64,000 nucleotides of DNA from Microcella alkalica (GCF_014595885.1 NZ_JABUKC010000003.1:186001-250000); one strand, 5' to 3'. Shown: positions 47,999 through 58,418, counted from the first letter of the stretch. Made by a program: numbers and translations. Notes: a model not told the origin generated them from the letters alone.

Positions 47999-48066
47999 CA
48001 CTCACTACGGCTTCGGGCACACACCACGGTTGACGGCGTGTGGTGTGCCGCGAACTGTAGTGAGTG
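47999..48066. repeat. CACTAC-type palindromic element, copy 2
   Basis: Arms CACTCACTAC (47999-48008) and GTAGTGAGTG (48057-48066) are perfect; inside, GGCACACACCAC (48016-48027) pairs with GTGTGGTGTGCC (48038-48049) but for no mismatch. Lies in the gene-free stretch 47918-48333. Confidence 0.85.
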
Positions 48067-48171
48067 ATCCCAGTCGGCTGGGGTCGAGCGGCCAGCCTCC
48101 GCCCGGTCCCCTGATCGGGTGTCGCGTGGGCCCGGGGGCCTCGCGGCCCTCCGCCTCCGAGTTCACCCCCG

Positions 48172-48241
48172 CACGCACTGCTGTTCAGGGCATGCACAGC
48201 GCCGTGAACAGTGTGGTCTGCCGCGTTCAGTAGTCTGTGCG
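48172..48241. repeat. CACTAC-type palindromic element, copy 3 (degenerate)
   Basis: Left half GCACGCACTGCTGTTCAGGG and right half ending GCGTTCAGTAGTCTGTGCG pair imperfectly; the right half read on the minus strand (GCACAGACTACTGAACGCGG) matches the other copies. About 105 bp from copy 2. Confidence 0.6.
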
Positions 48242-48333
48242 CCCCCGAGTCGAGGCCGACGGCCGAGGACGGGCAGCCCCGCGGCTCACGTGCGCGGGCG
48301 GGCGGGCGCGCGGCGCGCGTTGCGCGCCGCCGC

Positions 48334-49053
48334 TCAGGCGAGCGGGCGGGCGCCCTCCGCCGGCGTGAGCGGCGTGCGGGCGGCGCCGGTCGGCTCGCCC
48401 TCCCCGTCGCGCGGCCGCGGCTCGCCGGCCAGTCGACCTGCCAGCGGCGCCCAGACGATGACGGCGACGGCCGCGCCGATGAGGGCGCCGCCGAGCGTGT
48501 CGGTGACCCAGTGCGCGCCGAGGTAGGTGCGGCTCAGCGCCATCATGACGACCCACGCGATGCCGAGCATCCACACCCAGCCCCGCCCCTTCACGAGACC
48601 GAACAGCACGATGAGGGTCGTCGCGACGGTCGCCGCGTTGGCGACGTGCCCCGACGGGAACGAGCCGAAGTCGGCGGTGACGAGGATGTCCTCCGGGCGG
48701 GCGCGCGCGAACAGGCTCTTGAGCAGCTGCACGACGCCGGCCGAGGCGGCCGCGGCGACGATCGAGTAGAGCGCGCCCCACGGCCGGCGCGCGAGCAGCA
48801 GCAGCGCGACGAGCCCGAGCGGCACGACGAAGACGCCGACGACGCCGCCGCCGAGCCGATCCATGAGCAGCGCCGGAACCTGCCAGTACGGGCTGCGGTG
48901 CTCGATGACCTCGGCCATCCAGTCGGCGTCGAGGTCGAGGGGCGACTCGCGCAGCACGACGAGCAGCCCGACGGCGGCGGCGACGGCGAGCGCGACGGTG
49001 CCGCTCACGAGCGGCCAGCGGCGGGCGATGTGACGGTGCTGTGCGGCCTTCAT
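48334..49053 (-). CDS. PAP2-family phosphatase, membrane
   Basis: 239 residues, about six membrane segments. The three-part active site is present: KSLFARARPED (K-x6-RP), FPSGHVANAATV (PSGH) and SRTYLGAHWVTDTLGG (SR-x5-H-x3-D). Such enzymes release phosphate from lipids such as undecaprenyl pyrophosphate or phosphatidic acid. ATG 49053 follows TAGGGT (49065-49060) by six bases. Lipid carrier recycling for polysaccharide or wall synthesis is a fair guess. Confidence 0.9.
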   Translation of the reverse strand: MKAAQHRHIARRWPLVSGTVALAVAAAVGLLVVLRESPLDLDADWMAEVIEHRSPYWQVPALLMDRLGGGVVGVFVVPLGLVALLLLARRPWGALYSIVAAAASAGVVQLLKSLFARARPEDILVTADFGSFPSGHVANAATVATTLIVLFGLVKGRGWVWMLGIAWVVMMALSRTYLGAHWVTDTLGGALIGAAVAVIVWAPLAGRLAGEPRPRDGEGEPTGAARTPLTPAEGARPLA

Positions 49054-49139
49054 GCGGGCACCCTATCGAGCGGCGATGACGGATGCTCGGCGCCGCTCAG
49101 CCCCCGCGCAGGCCGCGCGGCTCGTCGCCGGCGGGTCGC

Positions 49140-50369
49140 TCAGCGGGACAGCGCGGGCACCGTGCTCGGTCGCACGACGACCCACAGCGAGAGCACCGCG
49201 ACCGTGGCCGCGACGGCCATCGCGGCGCCCATGGGCGTCGCGCTGGCGATGCCGAACGCTCCCACCACGGGCGAGAGCAGCCCGGCGAGGCCGAAGTTCA
49301 TGGCGCCGAGCAGGGAGGCCGCGGTGCCGGCCTCCTTGCCGTGGTTGGCGAGCGCGAGCACCTGCACCATGGGGAACCCGAACCCGCACGCCATGATGAA
49401 CAGGAACAGCGGCACGATCGTGCCCCACATGCCGGCGCCGAGCTGGTCGAGCACGACGATCGCGATGGCGCTCGAGAGCAGCACAGCGGTCGAGCAGGCG
49501 AGGATCCACTGCGGTGGCACCCGCTTCGCGAGCCGCGAGCTGATCTGCACGCCCGCGACGACGCCGATCGAGTTGGTGGCGAACACGACGCCGTACCCCT
49601 GCGGGTCGAGCCCGTAGACCTCCTGGAAGAGGAAGGGCGACGCCGACAGGTAGGCGAACAGGCCGGTGAAGGTGAAGCCGCCGACGATCGCGATGCCGAC
49701 GAACACCCGGTCGCGGAACAGCGCGCGGTACCGCTCGCCGATCGTCGCGTGGCCGCGGTCGACGCGGCGCGCGGGCGGCAGCGTCTCGACGATGAACAGC
49801 CACGAGGCGACGACGACGAGCACGCCGTATCCGGCCAGCACGACGAAGAGACCGCGCCACTCGGTGACGAGCAGCAGCTGCGAGCCGATGAGCGGCGCGA
49901 GGATGGGGGCGAGGCCGTTGACGAGCGACAGGCGGCTGAGCATCCGCACCAGGGGGTACCCGCCGAAGAGGTCGCGCACCATCGCCATGGCGACGACGCC
50001 GCCCGCTGCCGCGCCGGCGCCCTGCAGCACGCGCGCCGCGAGCAACCAGCTGATGTCGGGCGCCGCGGCGACCATGAGGCTCGCGCCGACGTGCACGCTC
50101 GAGGCGAGGATGAGCGGCAGCCGCCGGCCGACGCGGTCGCTCCAGGGGCCGACGATGAGCTGGCCGAAGCCGAACCCGACCATCGTCGCGGTGAGGGTGA
50201 GCTGCACGATCGCGGTGCGCACGCCCAGGTCGGCTTCGACCTGCGGGAACGCCGGCAGGTACAGGTCGACGGTGAACGGCCCGAGGGCGGTGAGGGCGCC
50301 GAGCACGATCACGTAGACGATGCGCTGGCGGCGGGTGAGGCTGTCTCCGGGGTGCACGACGTGGGTCAT
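49140..50369 (-). CDS. Bcr/CflA-family drug:proton antiporter (MFS)
   Basis: 409 residues with 12 membrane segments. FTVDLYLPAFPQVEADLGV near residue 25 and VGFGFGQLIVGPWSDRVGRR (about 57-76) are the Bcr/CflA signature and MFS loop; GAGAAAGGVVAMAMVRDLF follows. Members export bicyclomycin, chloramphenicol or cysteine. ATG 50369 is 8 bases after TACAGT (50383-50378). Confidence 0.9.
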   Translation of the reverse strand: MTHVVHPGDSLTRRQRIVYVIVLGALTALGPFTVDLYLPAFPQVEADLGVRTAIVQLTLTATMVGFGFGQLIVGPWSDRVGRRLPLILASSVHVGASLMVAAAPDISWLLAARVLQGAGAAAGGVVAMAMVRDLFGGYPLVRMLSRLSLVNGLAPILAPLIGSQLLLVTEWRGLFVVLAGYGVLVVVASWLFIVETLPPARRVDRGHATIGERYRALFRDRVFVGIAIVGGFTFTGLFAYLSASPFLFQEVYGLDPQGYGVVFATNSIGVVAGVQISSRLAKRVPPQWILACSTAVLLSSAIAIVVLDQLGAGMWGTIVPLFLFIMACGFGFPMVQVLALANHGKEAGTAASLLGAMNFGLAGLLSPVVGAFGIASATPMGAAMAVAATVAVLSLWVVVRPSTVPALSR

Positions 50370-50527
50370 CGCCGTTCACTGTACGGAAGCGAACGTCCGT
50401 TGTCGAATCGATTCGATACTCTCGAGGGGGATGCTCCGCGCGGGTCGTTCGCGCGCGGCGCGCCGTCCGGCCACCGTGCTGCTGCCCGGCCCGCGTGTCG
50501 CCACGCGGCGGCCAGGGGTTACGCGAC

Positions 50528-51112
50528 CTACCCCTTCGCGGCCTTCGCCTTCGCCGCCTTCTTCGCCTCGCGCACCTTCGCGAGCGACTCGGCGTCGACG
50601 ATGTCGGCGACCGACCGGTACGAGCCCTCGACGCCGTAGTCGCCGGCCGCTTCGCGCCAGCCGGGCGCGTCGACCCCGTACTGCTTGCCGAGCAGCGCGA
50701 GGAAGATCTTCGCCTTCTGCTCGCCGAAGCCCGGCAGTTCGCGCAGCCGGCGCAGCACCTCGGCGCCGTCGGGCGCGAGCCCGTCGAGACCGGGCCGCGT
50801 CCAGATCGCGTCAGCGTGGCCGCCCCAGTCGTCGCGCACGGCGGCGGCGAGCGCCTGCACGCGCGCGGCCATCGAGCCCGGGAACCGGTGCACCGCGGGC
50901 GACTCCTTGAAGAGCGCCGCGAACGCCTCGGGGTCGGCGTTCGCGATGGTCTCCGGGTCGAACGAGCCCATCCGATCGCGAATCTTCGCGGGCCCCGCGA
51001 AGGCCGTCTCCATGGGCACCTGCTGGTCGAGCAGCATGCCGACCAGGAGCGCGAACGGGTCGTCGGTGAGCAGGGCGTCGGCGGGAGCATCCCCCGTGAT
51101 GTTCAGAGCCAT
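50528..51112 (-). CDS. HhH-GPD-type base-excision DNA glycosylase
   Basis: 194 residues. LVGMLLDQQVPMETAFAGP near residue 24 and the helix-hairpin-helix LPGFGEQKAKIFLALLGKQYG near residue 130 mark the HhH-GPD family. The usual C-terminal iron-sulfur Cys set is absent. The last ~20 residues are Lys/Ala-rich. ATG 51112 gives a natural N-terminus (MALNITGD). It would remove damaged bases; the exact lesion is unknown. Confidence 0.82.
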   Translation of the reverse strand: MALNITGDAPADALLTDDPFALLVGMLLDQQVPMETAFAGPAKIRDRMGSFDPETIANADPEAFAALFKESPAVHRFPGSMAARVQALAAAVRDDWGGHADAIWTRPGLDGLAPDGAEVLRRLRELPGFGEQKAKIFLALLGKQYGVDAPGWREAAGDYGVEGSYRSVADIVDAESLAKVREAKKAAKAKAAKG

Positions 51113-51330
51113 GCGCGCATCGAACCACGCCCGCCTGCGACGCCGCTCAGCGCCGGCGCCCGCGGGCGAGACGCGGTGCCGACGGCCCTGGGTGCGGGCT
51201 CCCGCTGGCCCGGGCGCCGGGGGCGGGCAGGGGCGGGCGGGGGCGCCGGGGGGCGGGCGCGGGCGGGCGCGGCGCCAACGCGCGGCGTTCGGACGGGGTG
51301 ACGCGCGCCCCGCGCTCGCGGGCCGGGAAG

Positions 51331-51400
51331 TCGGACGCCCGGGAGCCGAGCCGCGGTAGTCGGACGCCCGGGAGCCGAGCCGCGGGGGACGGACGCCCGG
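51331..51400. repeat. 29-bp tandem repeat, about 2.4 units
   Basis: Unit begins TCGGACGCCCGGGAGCCGAG at 51331 and 51360, with a partial third from 51389. Part of the gene-free stretch 51113-51663, which also has G-rich low-complexity DNA (51220-51290). Confidence 0.85.
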
Positions 51401-51423
51401 CGAAAACGACTGCCTCCCGGTGC

Positions 51424-51482
51424 ACTCTGCGAACTGCGGAATATCGCGAACGGCACTCGCGATATTCCGCAGTTCGCAGAGT
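51424..51482. repeat. perfect 59-bp palindrome, 26-bp arms
   Basis: Bases 51424-51449 (ACTCTGCGAACTGCGGAATA...) are the exact reverse complement of 51457-51482, with the 7-base loop ACGGCAC. No T tract follows. It differs in sequence from the CACTAC family apart from the CGGCAC in the loop. Confidence 0.95.
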
Positions 51483-51508
51483 CTGGCCGGAGGTCCACCC
51501 GGGGCGAG

Positions 51509-51572
51509 GCGTCGCGAGCTCGGCCGAGCTCGGTGGCCAGGCGACGCGAGCCCGGCCGACCTCGGTGACCGG
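51509..51572. repeat. 32-bp direct repeat, two copies
   Basis: Units 51509-51540 and 51541-51572 (GCGxCGCGAGCxCGGCCGA...) differ at a few bases. No coding role seen. Confidence 0.7.
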
Positions 51573-51663
51573 GCAGGCGGACCGGGCGCGACCCGGGAGC
51601 GCGAGCCGTTCTGGTCGCGGCGATCGAGACGAGTCGTGAGTGGGGCAGCCGAGCCCCTCTCCC

Positions 51664-53100
51664 CTACTCGGGGATGCGCCGCGTGCGGATCAGCTCGCTG
51701 TACCAGTGCGCCGAATCCTTGGGCGTGCGCTCGAGGGTGTCGTAGTCGACGTGCACGATGCCGAACCGCTTCGTGTAGCCGTAGGCCCACTCGAAGTTGT
51801 CCATGAGGCTCCACACCTGGTAGCCGCGCAGGTCGACGCCGCGCTGCATCGCGCGGTGCGCCGCCGTGAAGTGCCGGCGCAGGTAGTCGATGCGCAGCGG
51901 GTCGTGCACGCGGCCGTCGATGACGACGTCGTCGAACGCGGCGCCGTTCTCGGTGATCATGAGTGGCAGCGTCGGGAACTGCTCGTGCAGGTCGACCAGC
52001 AGCGACTCGAAGCCGTCGGGGGCGATGTTCCACCCCATCGCCGTGTACGGGCCCGGCTGCTGCACGAACTCGACGTGCTCGCTGCCCGGCCACGGCGAGC
52101 CGGCCGCCTGCCCGTGGCCGTCGGCGTTGGTGCGGGGCGAGACGCCATCCCACATCTTCACCGTCACCGTGGAGTAGTAGTTGACGCCGAGCACGTCGAT
52201 CGGCTGGTGGATGAGCTCGAGGTCGCCCGGCCGCACGAACTGCCAGTCGGTGACGGCAGCGGTGTCCTCCAGCAGGTCGGCGGGGTAGGCGCCGCGCAGC
52301 ATCGGGCCGGTGAAGGCGCGGTTCGCGAGCGCGTCGATGCGCCGGATCGCCTCGGCCTGCGACTCCTCAGGCGCATCCTCGGCGCCGCGGATCGAGTGCA
52401 GGTTGAGGGTCGCCGAGTACTGCGCGTCGGGCTTGCGCACCGCGTCGCGCAGCGCTGTGAGGCCGAGGCCGTGCGCGAGGTTGAGGTGGTGCACGGCGGT
52501 GAGGGCGGCGCGGCCGCTCGTCACGCCCGGCGCGTGCACGCCCGAGCCGTAGCCGAGGTACGCGCTGCACCACGGCTCGTTGAGGGTCGTCCACATGGCG
52601 ATGCGGTCGCCGAGCGCCTCGCCCATGAGGTGCGCGTAGTCGGCGAAGCGGTACGCGGTGTCGCGGTTCGTCCAGCCGCCCGCGTCTTCGAGGGTCTGCG
52701 GCAGATCCCAGTGGTAGAGCGTCGCGATGGGCGTGATGCCGCGCGCGAGCAGCCCGTCGACGAGGCGGCTGTAGAACCCGAGGCCGCGATCGTTCGCGGG
52801 GCCGCTGCCGGTCGCCTGGATGCGCGGCCACGCGATCGAGAAGCGGTACGACTGCAGGCCCAGCCGCTGCATGAGGTCGAGGTCGGCGTCGAGCCGGTGG
52901 TAGTGGTCGCAGGCGACGTCACCGGTGTGGCCGTGCAGCACCTTGCCGGGGGTGCGGCTGAAGGTGTCCCAGATGGAGGCGCCGCGGCCGTCCTCCTGGG
53001 CGGCGCCCTCGATCTGGTAACTCGCGGTGGCGGATCCGAACACGAACCCCTCGGGGAACTCGAGGCCTGCGTCGCGGTAGTCGGGGGTGCCCTGCGTCAT
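51664..53100 (-). CDS. GH1 beta-glucosidase
   Basis: 478 residues, no signal peptide, so it splits imported disaccharides in the cytoplasm. N-terminal signature [19 protein letters not shown] (about 15-33), acid/base Glu in TLNEPW (about 170-175) and nucleophile Glu in [12 protein letters not shown] (about 379-390). Loop [20 protein letters not shown] is the aglycone-site motif. ATG 53100 lies 7 bases after TAGGCT (53113-53108), and a hairpin separates it from the ABC genes, so it has its own promoter. Confidence 0.95.
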   Translation of the reverse strand: MTQGTPDYRDAGLEFPEGFVFGSATASYQIEGAAQEDGRGASIWDTFSRTPGKVLHGHTGDVACDHYHRLDADLDLMQRLGLQSYRFSIAWPRIQATGSGPANDRGLGFYSRLVDGLLARGITPIATLYHWDLPQTLEDAGGWTNRDTAYRFADYAHLMGEALGDRIAMWTTLNEPWCSAYLGYGSGVHAPGVTSGRAALTAVHHLNLAHGLGLTALRDAVRKPDAQYSATLNLHSIRGAEDAPEESQAEAIRRIDALANRAFTGPMLRGAYPADLLEDTAAVTDWQFVRPGDLELIHQPIDVLGVNYYSTVTVKMWDGVSPRTNADGHGQAAGSPWPGSEHVEFVQQPGPYTAMGWNIAPDGFESLLVDLHEQFPTLPLMITENGAAFDDVVIDGRVHDPLRIDYLRRHFTAAHRAMQRGVDLRGYQVWSLMDNFEWAYGYTKRFGIVHVDYDTLERTPKDSAHWYSELIRTRRIPE

Positions 53101-53208
53101 GCTGTCGAGCCTACGCGCGAAAGGGTGGAACCGCTCCCACATCCGCGCGGCCCGCGCCGGGCATCCACCCCCGAAGTCGGCGGCGGATGCCCGCCCGCGC
53201 CCGCGCGA

Positions 53209-53246
53209 CGACGCCCCGGCCGCCAGAGACGGCGACCGGGGCGTCG
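53209..53246 (-). terminator. hairpin ending the sugar ABC-transporter operon
   Basis: CGACGCCCCGG (53209-53219) and CCGGGGCGTCG (53236-53246) pair perfectly, 14 bp after the permease stop on the minus strand. Confidence 0.65.
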
Positions 53247-53260
53247 AGGCTGCGAGTGGC

Positions 53261-54481
53261 TCAGCCGCGGGCGCGGCGCTTGTTCCACACGTCGAAGGCG
53301 ACCGCGAGCAGCAGCACGAGGCCCTTGATGAACTGCTGGTAGTCGGTCGAGACGCCCAGCAGCGACATGCCGTTGTTGAGCACACCCATGATGAGACCAC
53401 CGGTGATCGCGCCGACCACCGTGCCGACGCCGCCCTGCACCGCCGCGCCGCCGATGAACGCCGCCGCGATCGCGTCGAGCTCGAACAGGTTGCCCGCGCC
53501 GGGGCCCGCCGAGTTCAGGCGACCGGTGAAGATGATGCCGGCGAGCGCCGCCAGCACGCCCATGTTGACGAACAGGTAGAAGTCGATCTTGCGCGACTGG
53601 ATGCCCGACAGGTCGGCCGCGTGACGGTTGCCGCCGACCGCGTAGATGTGGCGGCCGAAGACGCTGCGGTTCATGACCGCCGTGTAGACCACGACGAGCA
53701 CGCCGAGCACGATGAGCACGATCGGGGTGCCGCGCGAGCCGGGCGCCACGCCGAGCAGGTAGGTGAGGAAGAGGATGAGGCCCGCGCCGAAGGCGACCTT
53801 CACAATGAACCACCACGTCGGCTCGGTCTCGAGGTTCAGCTTGGCGCGCTTCATGCGGCCCTTCAGCTGCGAGGCGATGAACATGATGAGCGCGAGGGCG
53901 CCGAGGCCGACCGTGATCCACTCGGCGGGCGAGGTCGCCGCCGGGAACAGCTGCGGGAAGAGGTAGCCACCGCCGAGCTGGCGGTACTCGGTCGGGAACG
54001 GCGTGATCTGCGTGTTGCCGAGCACGATCTGCGTGAGCCCTCGGAACAGCAGCATGCCCGCGAGCGTCACGATGAACGCCGGGATGCCCACGTACGCGAC
54101 CCAGAAGCCCTGCCAGACGCCGACCAGGGCGCCGATGAGGAGGCCGGCGAGGATCGCCACCCACCACGGCAGGCCCATGTCGCGCACCATGACACCGGTC
54201 ATCGCGCCGACGAACGCTGCGACCGAGCCGACCGAGAGGTCGATGTGCCCGGCGATGATGATCATCACCATGCCGATCGCGAGAATCAGGATGTAGCTGT
54301 TCTGCACGATGATGTTCGACACGTTGCCCGCGGTGAGCAGGCGACCGTCGGTCAGCACCTGGAACAGCAGCACGATGACGATGAGCGCCAGGAAGATGCC
54401 GATCTGGCGCAGGCGCGAGGTGAGGAAGCCGAGCACCTCCGAACGGCCGGACGCGGGGGCGGTTGCGCTAGCCGATGACAT
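53261..54481 (-). CDS. mmsB: multiple-sugar ABC transporter permease (MmsB/GguB-like)
   Basis: 406 residues, about ten membrane segments. [20 protein letters not shown] (about 77-96), [33 protein letters not shown] and [20 protein letters not shown] are the family motifs of ribose/xylose-type permeases. Forms the membrane channel with the ATPase gene, which it overlaps by 14 bp. Sequence is close to the GguB/MmsB branch that takes up xylose, arabinose, glucose or galactose; substrate not fixed. Confidence 0.9.
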   Translation of the reverse strand: MSSASATAPASGRSEVLGFLTSRLRQIGIFLALIVIVLLFQVLTDGRLLTAGNVSNIIVQNSYILILAIGMVMIIIAGHIDLSVGSVAAFVGAMTGVMVRDMGLPWWVAILAGLLIGALVGVWQGFWVAYVGIPAFIVTLAGMLLFRGLTQIVLGNTQITPFPTEYRQLGGGYLFPQLFPAATSPAEWITVGLGALALIMFIASQLKGRMKRAKLNLETEPTWWFIVKVAFGAGLILFLTYLLGVAPGSRGTPIVLIVLGVLVVVYTAVMNRSVFGRHIYAVGGNRHAADLSGIQSRKIDFYLFVNMGVLAALAGIIFTGRLNSAGPGAGNLFELDAIAAAFIGGAAVQGGVGTVVGAITGGLIMGVLNNGMSLLGVSTDYQQFIKGLVLLLAVAFDVWNKRRARG

Positions 54482-56012
54482 GGTCGGCCTCCTTCTCCTT
54501 GGTCATGAGCACCATGAGTGCTTCGGGGGTGGCCTGCTCGATCGGCAGCTCACCGGTGATGTGGCCCTCCGAGAGGGCGTAGATGCGGTCGCAGATGCCG
54601 AGCAGCTCGGGCAGCTCGCTCGAGATGACGATGACCGCCTTGCCCTGCGCGGCAAGGCTGTTGATGATCGTGTAGATCTCGTACTTCGCGCCGACGTCGA
54701 TTCCGCGCGTCGGCTCGTCGAGGATCAGCAGCTCGGGGTCGGAGTACAGCCACTTCGACAGCACGACCTTCTGCTGATTGCCGCCGGAGAGCTTGCCCGT
54801 GATCGCGTCGACCGAGGGCGCCTTGATGTTCATGCTCTTGCGGTAGCCCTCGGCGACGAGGTGCTCCTCGCCGGCGTCGACCCAGCCGCGCTTCGCGAGC
54901 TTGCGGATGCCCGCGGCCGAGATGTTCCGCTTGATGTCCTCGATCAGATTGAGGCCGTAGACCTTGCGGTCCTCCGTGGCGTAGGCGAGACCGCTCGCGA
55001 TCGCCTCGGGCACCGTTCGGGCCTGGATCTCTTTGCCGTGCATGTACAGCCGGCCGGTGATCTTCGAGCCGTACGAGCGACCGAAGATGCTCATCGCGAG
55101 CTCGGTGCGCCCCGCGCCCATGAGCCCGGCGATGCCGACGACCTCGCCGGCGCGCACCGACAGCGAGGCGCCGTGGATGATCGTGCGGTTCGTGTCGGTC
55201 GGGTGGTGCACCGTCCAGTCCTCGACGCGGAACACCTCCTCGCCGACCTCGACCGAGCGGTCGGGGTAGCGGTGCTCGAGGTCGCGGCCGACCATGCCCT
55301 TGATGATGCGGTCCTCCGAGACCGCGTCGCCCTCGAGGTCGAGCGTCTCGATCGTGCGACCGTCGCGGATGATCGTGACCTCGTCGGCGATCGCTTTGAT
55401 CTCGTTGAGCTTGTGGCTGATGATGATCGACGTGATGCCCTGCTCGCGCAGGTGGCGGATCAGGTCGAGCAGGTGCGCGGAGTCCTCGTCGTTGAGGGCG
55501 GCGGTCGGCTCGTCGAGGATCAGCAGCTTGACGTCCTTCGAGAGCGCCTTCGCGATCTCGACGAGCTGCTGCTTGCCGACGCCGATGTCGCGCACCACGG
55601 TGGTCGGGCTGTCGCCGAGACCCACGCGCGCGAGCAGCTTCTGCGCCTCGAGGTTGGTCGCATCCCAGTCGATGAAGCCGTTCTTCGAGCGCTCGTTGCC
55701 GAGGAAGATGTTCTCGGCGATCGACAGGTAGGGGCTCAGCGCGAGCTCCTGGTGGATGATGACGATGCCCGACTTCTCGCTGTCGCGAATGTCTTTGAAC
55801 TCGACGGTCTCGCCCTCGAAGACGATGTCGCCGGTGTAGGTGCCGTGCGGGTATACGCCCGAGAGCACCTTCATGAGGGTCGACTTGCCGGCGCCGTTCT
55901 CGCCGCAGATGGCGTGCACGTGGCCGCGCTCGACCGTGAGCGAGACGTTCTGCAGCGCCTTGACGCCCGGGAACTCCTTGGTGATGGAACGCATCTCGAG
56001 GATGGTGCTCAC
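54468..56012 (-). CDS. mmsA: multiple-sugar ABC transporter ATPase (MmsA/GguA-like)
   Basis: 514 residues with two ABC domains. First: [17 protein letters not shown] (about 35-51), [29 protein letters not shown]. Second: a degenerate Walker A ([20 protein letters not shown]) and intact [15 protein letters not shown] signature with [12 protein letters not shown]. This is the normal state of sugar importers of the ribose class. GTG 56012 has an AGGAG site 5 bases upstream; upstream frame is in the intergenic spacer. Confidence 0.93.
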   Translation of the reverse strand: MSTILEMRSITKEFPGVKALQNVSLTVERGHVHAICGENGAGKSTLMKVLSGVYPHGTYTGDIVFEGETVEFKDIRDSEKSGIVIIHQELALSPYLSIAENIFLGNERSKNGFIDWDATNLEAQKLLARVGLGDSPTTVVRDIGVGKQQLVEIAKALSKDVKLLILDEPTAALNDEDSAHLLDLIRHLREQGITSIIISHKLNEIKAIADEVTIIRDGRTIETLDLEGDAVSEDRIIKGMVGRDLEHRYPDRSVEVGEEVFRVEDWTVHHPTDTNRTIIHGASLSVRAGEVVGIAGLMGAGRTELAMSIFGRSYGSKITGRLYMHGKEIQARTVPEAIASGLAYATEDRKVYGLNLIEDIKRNISAAGIRKLAKRGWVDAGEEHLVAEGYRKSMNIKAPSVDAITGKLSGGNQQKVVLSKWLYSDPELLILDEPTRGIDVGAKYEIYTIINSLAAQGKAVIVISSELPELLGICDRIYALSEGHITGELPIEQATPEALMVLMTKEKEADHVIG

Positions 56013-56109
56013 GACACTCCTCATTCCTCTTCTGGGTGGTCGCTGATCAGAGGGCTGGTGCGGGCCCGGCCGGCGAACCGACCGGACCCGCACCGGGGTT
56101 GGTGCGAAC

Positions 56110-57228
56110 CTACTGGAGGTCCTCAGCGGTGTAGTAGCCGCTGCCGATGAGCACCTCTTCGTAGTTGTCGACCGTGACGATCGTCGACTCGAGCAGGTAC
56201 GACGGCACGATCTTCTCGCCGTTGTCGTAGGTCTCGGTGTCGTTGACCTCGGGCTCCTCGCCCTGGAGCAGAGCATCCACCATCGCGACGGCCTGCTCGG
56301 CGAGCAGACGGGTGTCCTTGAAGATGGTCGAGTACTGCTCGCCCGCGATGATCGACTTCACCGAGCCGACCTCGGCGTCCTGACCCGTGATGACGGGCAG
56401 GGCGTCGGTCGAGTAGCCGCCCGAGGTGAGGGCCGAGATGATGCCGATCGAAAGGCCGTCGTAGGGCGAGAGCACGCCGTCGATCTGCGTGTCACCGATG
56501 ATGGTGAGGATGTTCTCCATGCGCTCCTGCGCCGTCTCGGGCAGCCAGCGGAGGATCGCCACCTGCTCGAAGTCGGTCTGGCCCGAGGGCACCACGAGCG
56601 TGCCGTCGTCGATGAGGGGCTGGATGACGCTCATCGCGCCGTTGAAGAAGAACGTGGCGTTGTTGTCGTCGGGGCTGCCCGCGAAGAGCTCGACGTTGAA
56701 CGGGCCGGCCGCATCCGTGCGCTCGCCGTTCTCGTCGAAGACGCCCATGCCGATGAGCAGCGAGGTCGCCTGCTGCACGCCCACCTGGAAGTTGTCGAAC
56801 GTCGTGTAGTAGTCGACGTTCGGGCTGCCGTTGATGAGGCGGTCGTAGGCGATGACCGGGATGCCCGCGTCGGCCGCCTGCTGCAGCACGTCGGTGAGCG
56901 TCGTGCCGTCGATCGAGGCGATGATGAGCGCCTCGGCGCCGCTCGAGATCATGTTCTCGATCTGCGCGACCTGCGTGGGGATGTCGTCGTTCGCGTACTG
57001 GAGGTCGACCTCGTAGCCGAGCTCCTCGAGCTGCGACTTGACGTTGTCGCCGTCCGCGATCCAGCGCTCCGACTGCTGCGTCGGCATGGCGACGCCGACG
57101 ATGCCGCCGGCCTCGTCCCCGCCGCCGCCGCCGGTCGAGCCGCCCGTGCGGTCACCGGCGCAGCCCGTGAGGGCGAGCGAGATGACACCCGCGGCGGCGA
57201 TGCCGAGGAGGAACTTGGAGTTCTTCAC
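56110..57228 (-). CDS. chvE: sugar-binding lipoprotein (ChvE-like)
   Basis: 372 residues. Signal with lipobox LALTGC (lipid-modified Cys at about 23), Gly/Asp linker, then a periplasmic-binding-protein fold: [64 protein letters not shown] and [13 protein letters not shown]. Matches the ChvE/multiple-monosaccharide receptors. GTG 57228 has an AAAGGA site. It is the receptor of the MmsAB importer and follows araD. Confidence 0.92.
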   Translation of the reverse strand: MKNSKFLLGIAAAGVISLALTGCAGDRTGGSTGGGGGDEAGGIVGVAMPTQQSERWIADGDNVKSQLEELGYEVDLQYANDDIPTQVAQIENMISSGAEALIIASIDGTTLTDVLQQAADAGIPVIAYDRLINGSPNVDYYTTFDNFQVGVQQATSLLIGMGVFDENGERTDAAGPFNVELFAGSPDDNNATFFFNGAMSVIQPLIDDGTLVVPSGQTDFEQVAILRWLPETAQERMENILTIIGDTQIDGVLSPYDGLSIGIISALTSGGYSTDALPVITGQDAEVGSVKSIIAGEQYSTIFKDTRLLAEQAVAMVDALLQGEEPEVNDTETYDNGEKIVPSYLLESTIVTVDNYEEVLIGSGYYTAEDLQ

Positions 57229-57367
57229 TGTGGGTCCTTTCGAGTGGGGAGTGTGGTGGTGCAATCGGCGCTGCCGCTCGGCTTCGAGCGTCAGCTCCTC
57301 GTCCCGGCGCGCCGGGAGGTCTGTGGGGTGGGCGTGCGCGTGGGCGTGCCGGTGGGCGTGCGGGCCA

Positions 57368-58135
57368 TCAGCGGGATGCTCCGCTCGGCTGGCCGTACAC
57401 GTTCTGGTAGCGGTCGAACAGCGCGTCGATCGCCCCGGGCTCGATCGGCAGCGGGTCGCCCAGTTGCCGCGCGATGTGGATGGTGCGCGCGACGTCTTCG
57501 AGCATCACGGCGGCCTTGACCGCATCGCGGGCGTCGCGCCCGATCGTGAAGGGGCCGTGGTTGCGCATGAGCACCGCCCGCGAGCGGTGCCCGCTGAGGG
57601 TCTCGACGATGCCGCGGCCGATCGAATCGTCGCCGATGATCGCGAACGGCCCGACGGGGATCTCGCCGCCGAACTCGTCAGCCATCGCCGTGATGACGCA
57701 CGGGATGCTCTCGCCGCGCGCCGCCCACGCCGTCGCGTAGGTCGAGTGCGTGTGCACGACGCCGCCGACCTCGGGCATGTGCCGGTAGACGTACGCGTGC
57801 GCCGCCGTGTCGCTCGAGGGGCTGCGGTCGCTGCCAGGGGTGTCAGGCACGACCTCTCCGTCGAGCGTGCAGAGGATCATGTTCGCCGGGTCGAGGTCGT
57901 CGTAGCTCACGCCGCTCGGCTTGATGACGAACAGGTCGGCGCCCGGCACGCGGCCGCTGACGTTGCCGCCCGTCCAGACGACGAGGCCGTAGCGCACGAG
58001 CTCGGCGTGCAGCGCGGCGACCTCGTCGCGCACCCGCGCGACGGCCACTTGCAGCTCGGGAGTGAGCTCGACGGCCGGGCGCGCGCCTGCGGCGACGCTC
58101 TCGCTGGCCGGGCCGGTCGGGGTGGTGGCGCTCAC
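57368..58135 (-). CDS. araD: L-ribulose-5-phosphate 4-epimerase (class II aldolase family)
   Basis: 255 residues. Zn-binding His pair in [16 protein letters not shown] (about 120-135), third His in [10 protein letters not shown], phosphate loop [11 protein letters not shown] and [10 protein letters not shown]. Converts L-ribulose-5-P to D-xylulose-5-P; the fuculose-phosphate aldolase family is the alternative. GTG 58135 has a GGAG site five bases upstream, the longer frame lies over the operator. First gene of the ABC operon; araA and araB are absent here. Confidence 0.82.
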   Translation of the reverse strand: MSATTPTGPASESVAAGARPAVELTPELQVAVARVRDEVAALHAELVRYGLVVWTGGNVSGRVPGADLFVIKPSGVSYDDLDPANMILCTLDGEVVPDTPGSDRSPSSDTAAHAYVYRHMPEVGGVVHTHSTYATAWAARGESIPCVITAMADEFGGEIPVGPFAIIGDDSIGRGIVETLSGHRSRAVLMRNHGPFTIGRDARDAVKAAVMLEDVARTIHIARQLGDPLPIEPGAIDALFDRYQNVYGQPSGASR

Positions 58136-58186
58136 ATGACTCCGTCGTCGTTGCGGCGACGGATGCCCGGCGCCGGGTGTGGTGCT

Positions 58187-58272
58187 GATGTGACCGTTCA
58201 CATCGCGTGCTTGCACTCTAACGGCGAAACGGTCACATCTGTCAACGCCTGCCCCCAGGCGAAACGGTCACA
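58187..58272 (-). promoter_or_regulatory. promoter and LacI operators of the araD-ABC operon
   Basis: GATGTGACCGTTCACATC (58187-58204) is a near-perfect LacI-type operator. On the minus strand TTGACA (58245-58240) with TAGAGT (58220-58215) or GTTAGA is the promoter, its start just upstream of the operator. Two further copies of GGCGAAACGGTCACA (58223-58237 and 58258-58272), each a half-operator, lie in and above the promoter. Confidence 0.65.
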
Positions 58273-58354
58273 ACTCGATAACGGCTGCTCGCGCCGTGCG
58301 CGCCGCTGCTCGAGCACTCAGCCCGCCTCCGCCTCCGCCGCACGCACGCACGCA

Positions 58355-58418
58355 CGCACTACTGATCACGGCACACCACACGCCGTAATGCGCAGTGCGT
58401 GCCGTGATCAGTAGTGCG
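58355..58418. repeat. CACTAC-type palindromic element, copy 4 (perfect arms)
   Basis: CGCACTACTGATCACGGCAC (58355-58374) and its exact complement (58399-58418) are separated by 24 bases. The right arm includes the last codons and the stop codon of the neighbouring gene. The CGCA run at 58340-58358 precedes it. Confidence 0.93.

Noticed and set aside
57291-57368. 25-codon reading frame starting on the araD stop (TGATG)
   Set aside because: Thr/Pro-rich because of a GTGGGCGTGC tandem run, no ribosome site and no known match; kept only as a note.
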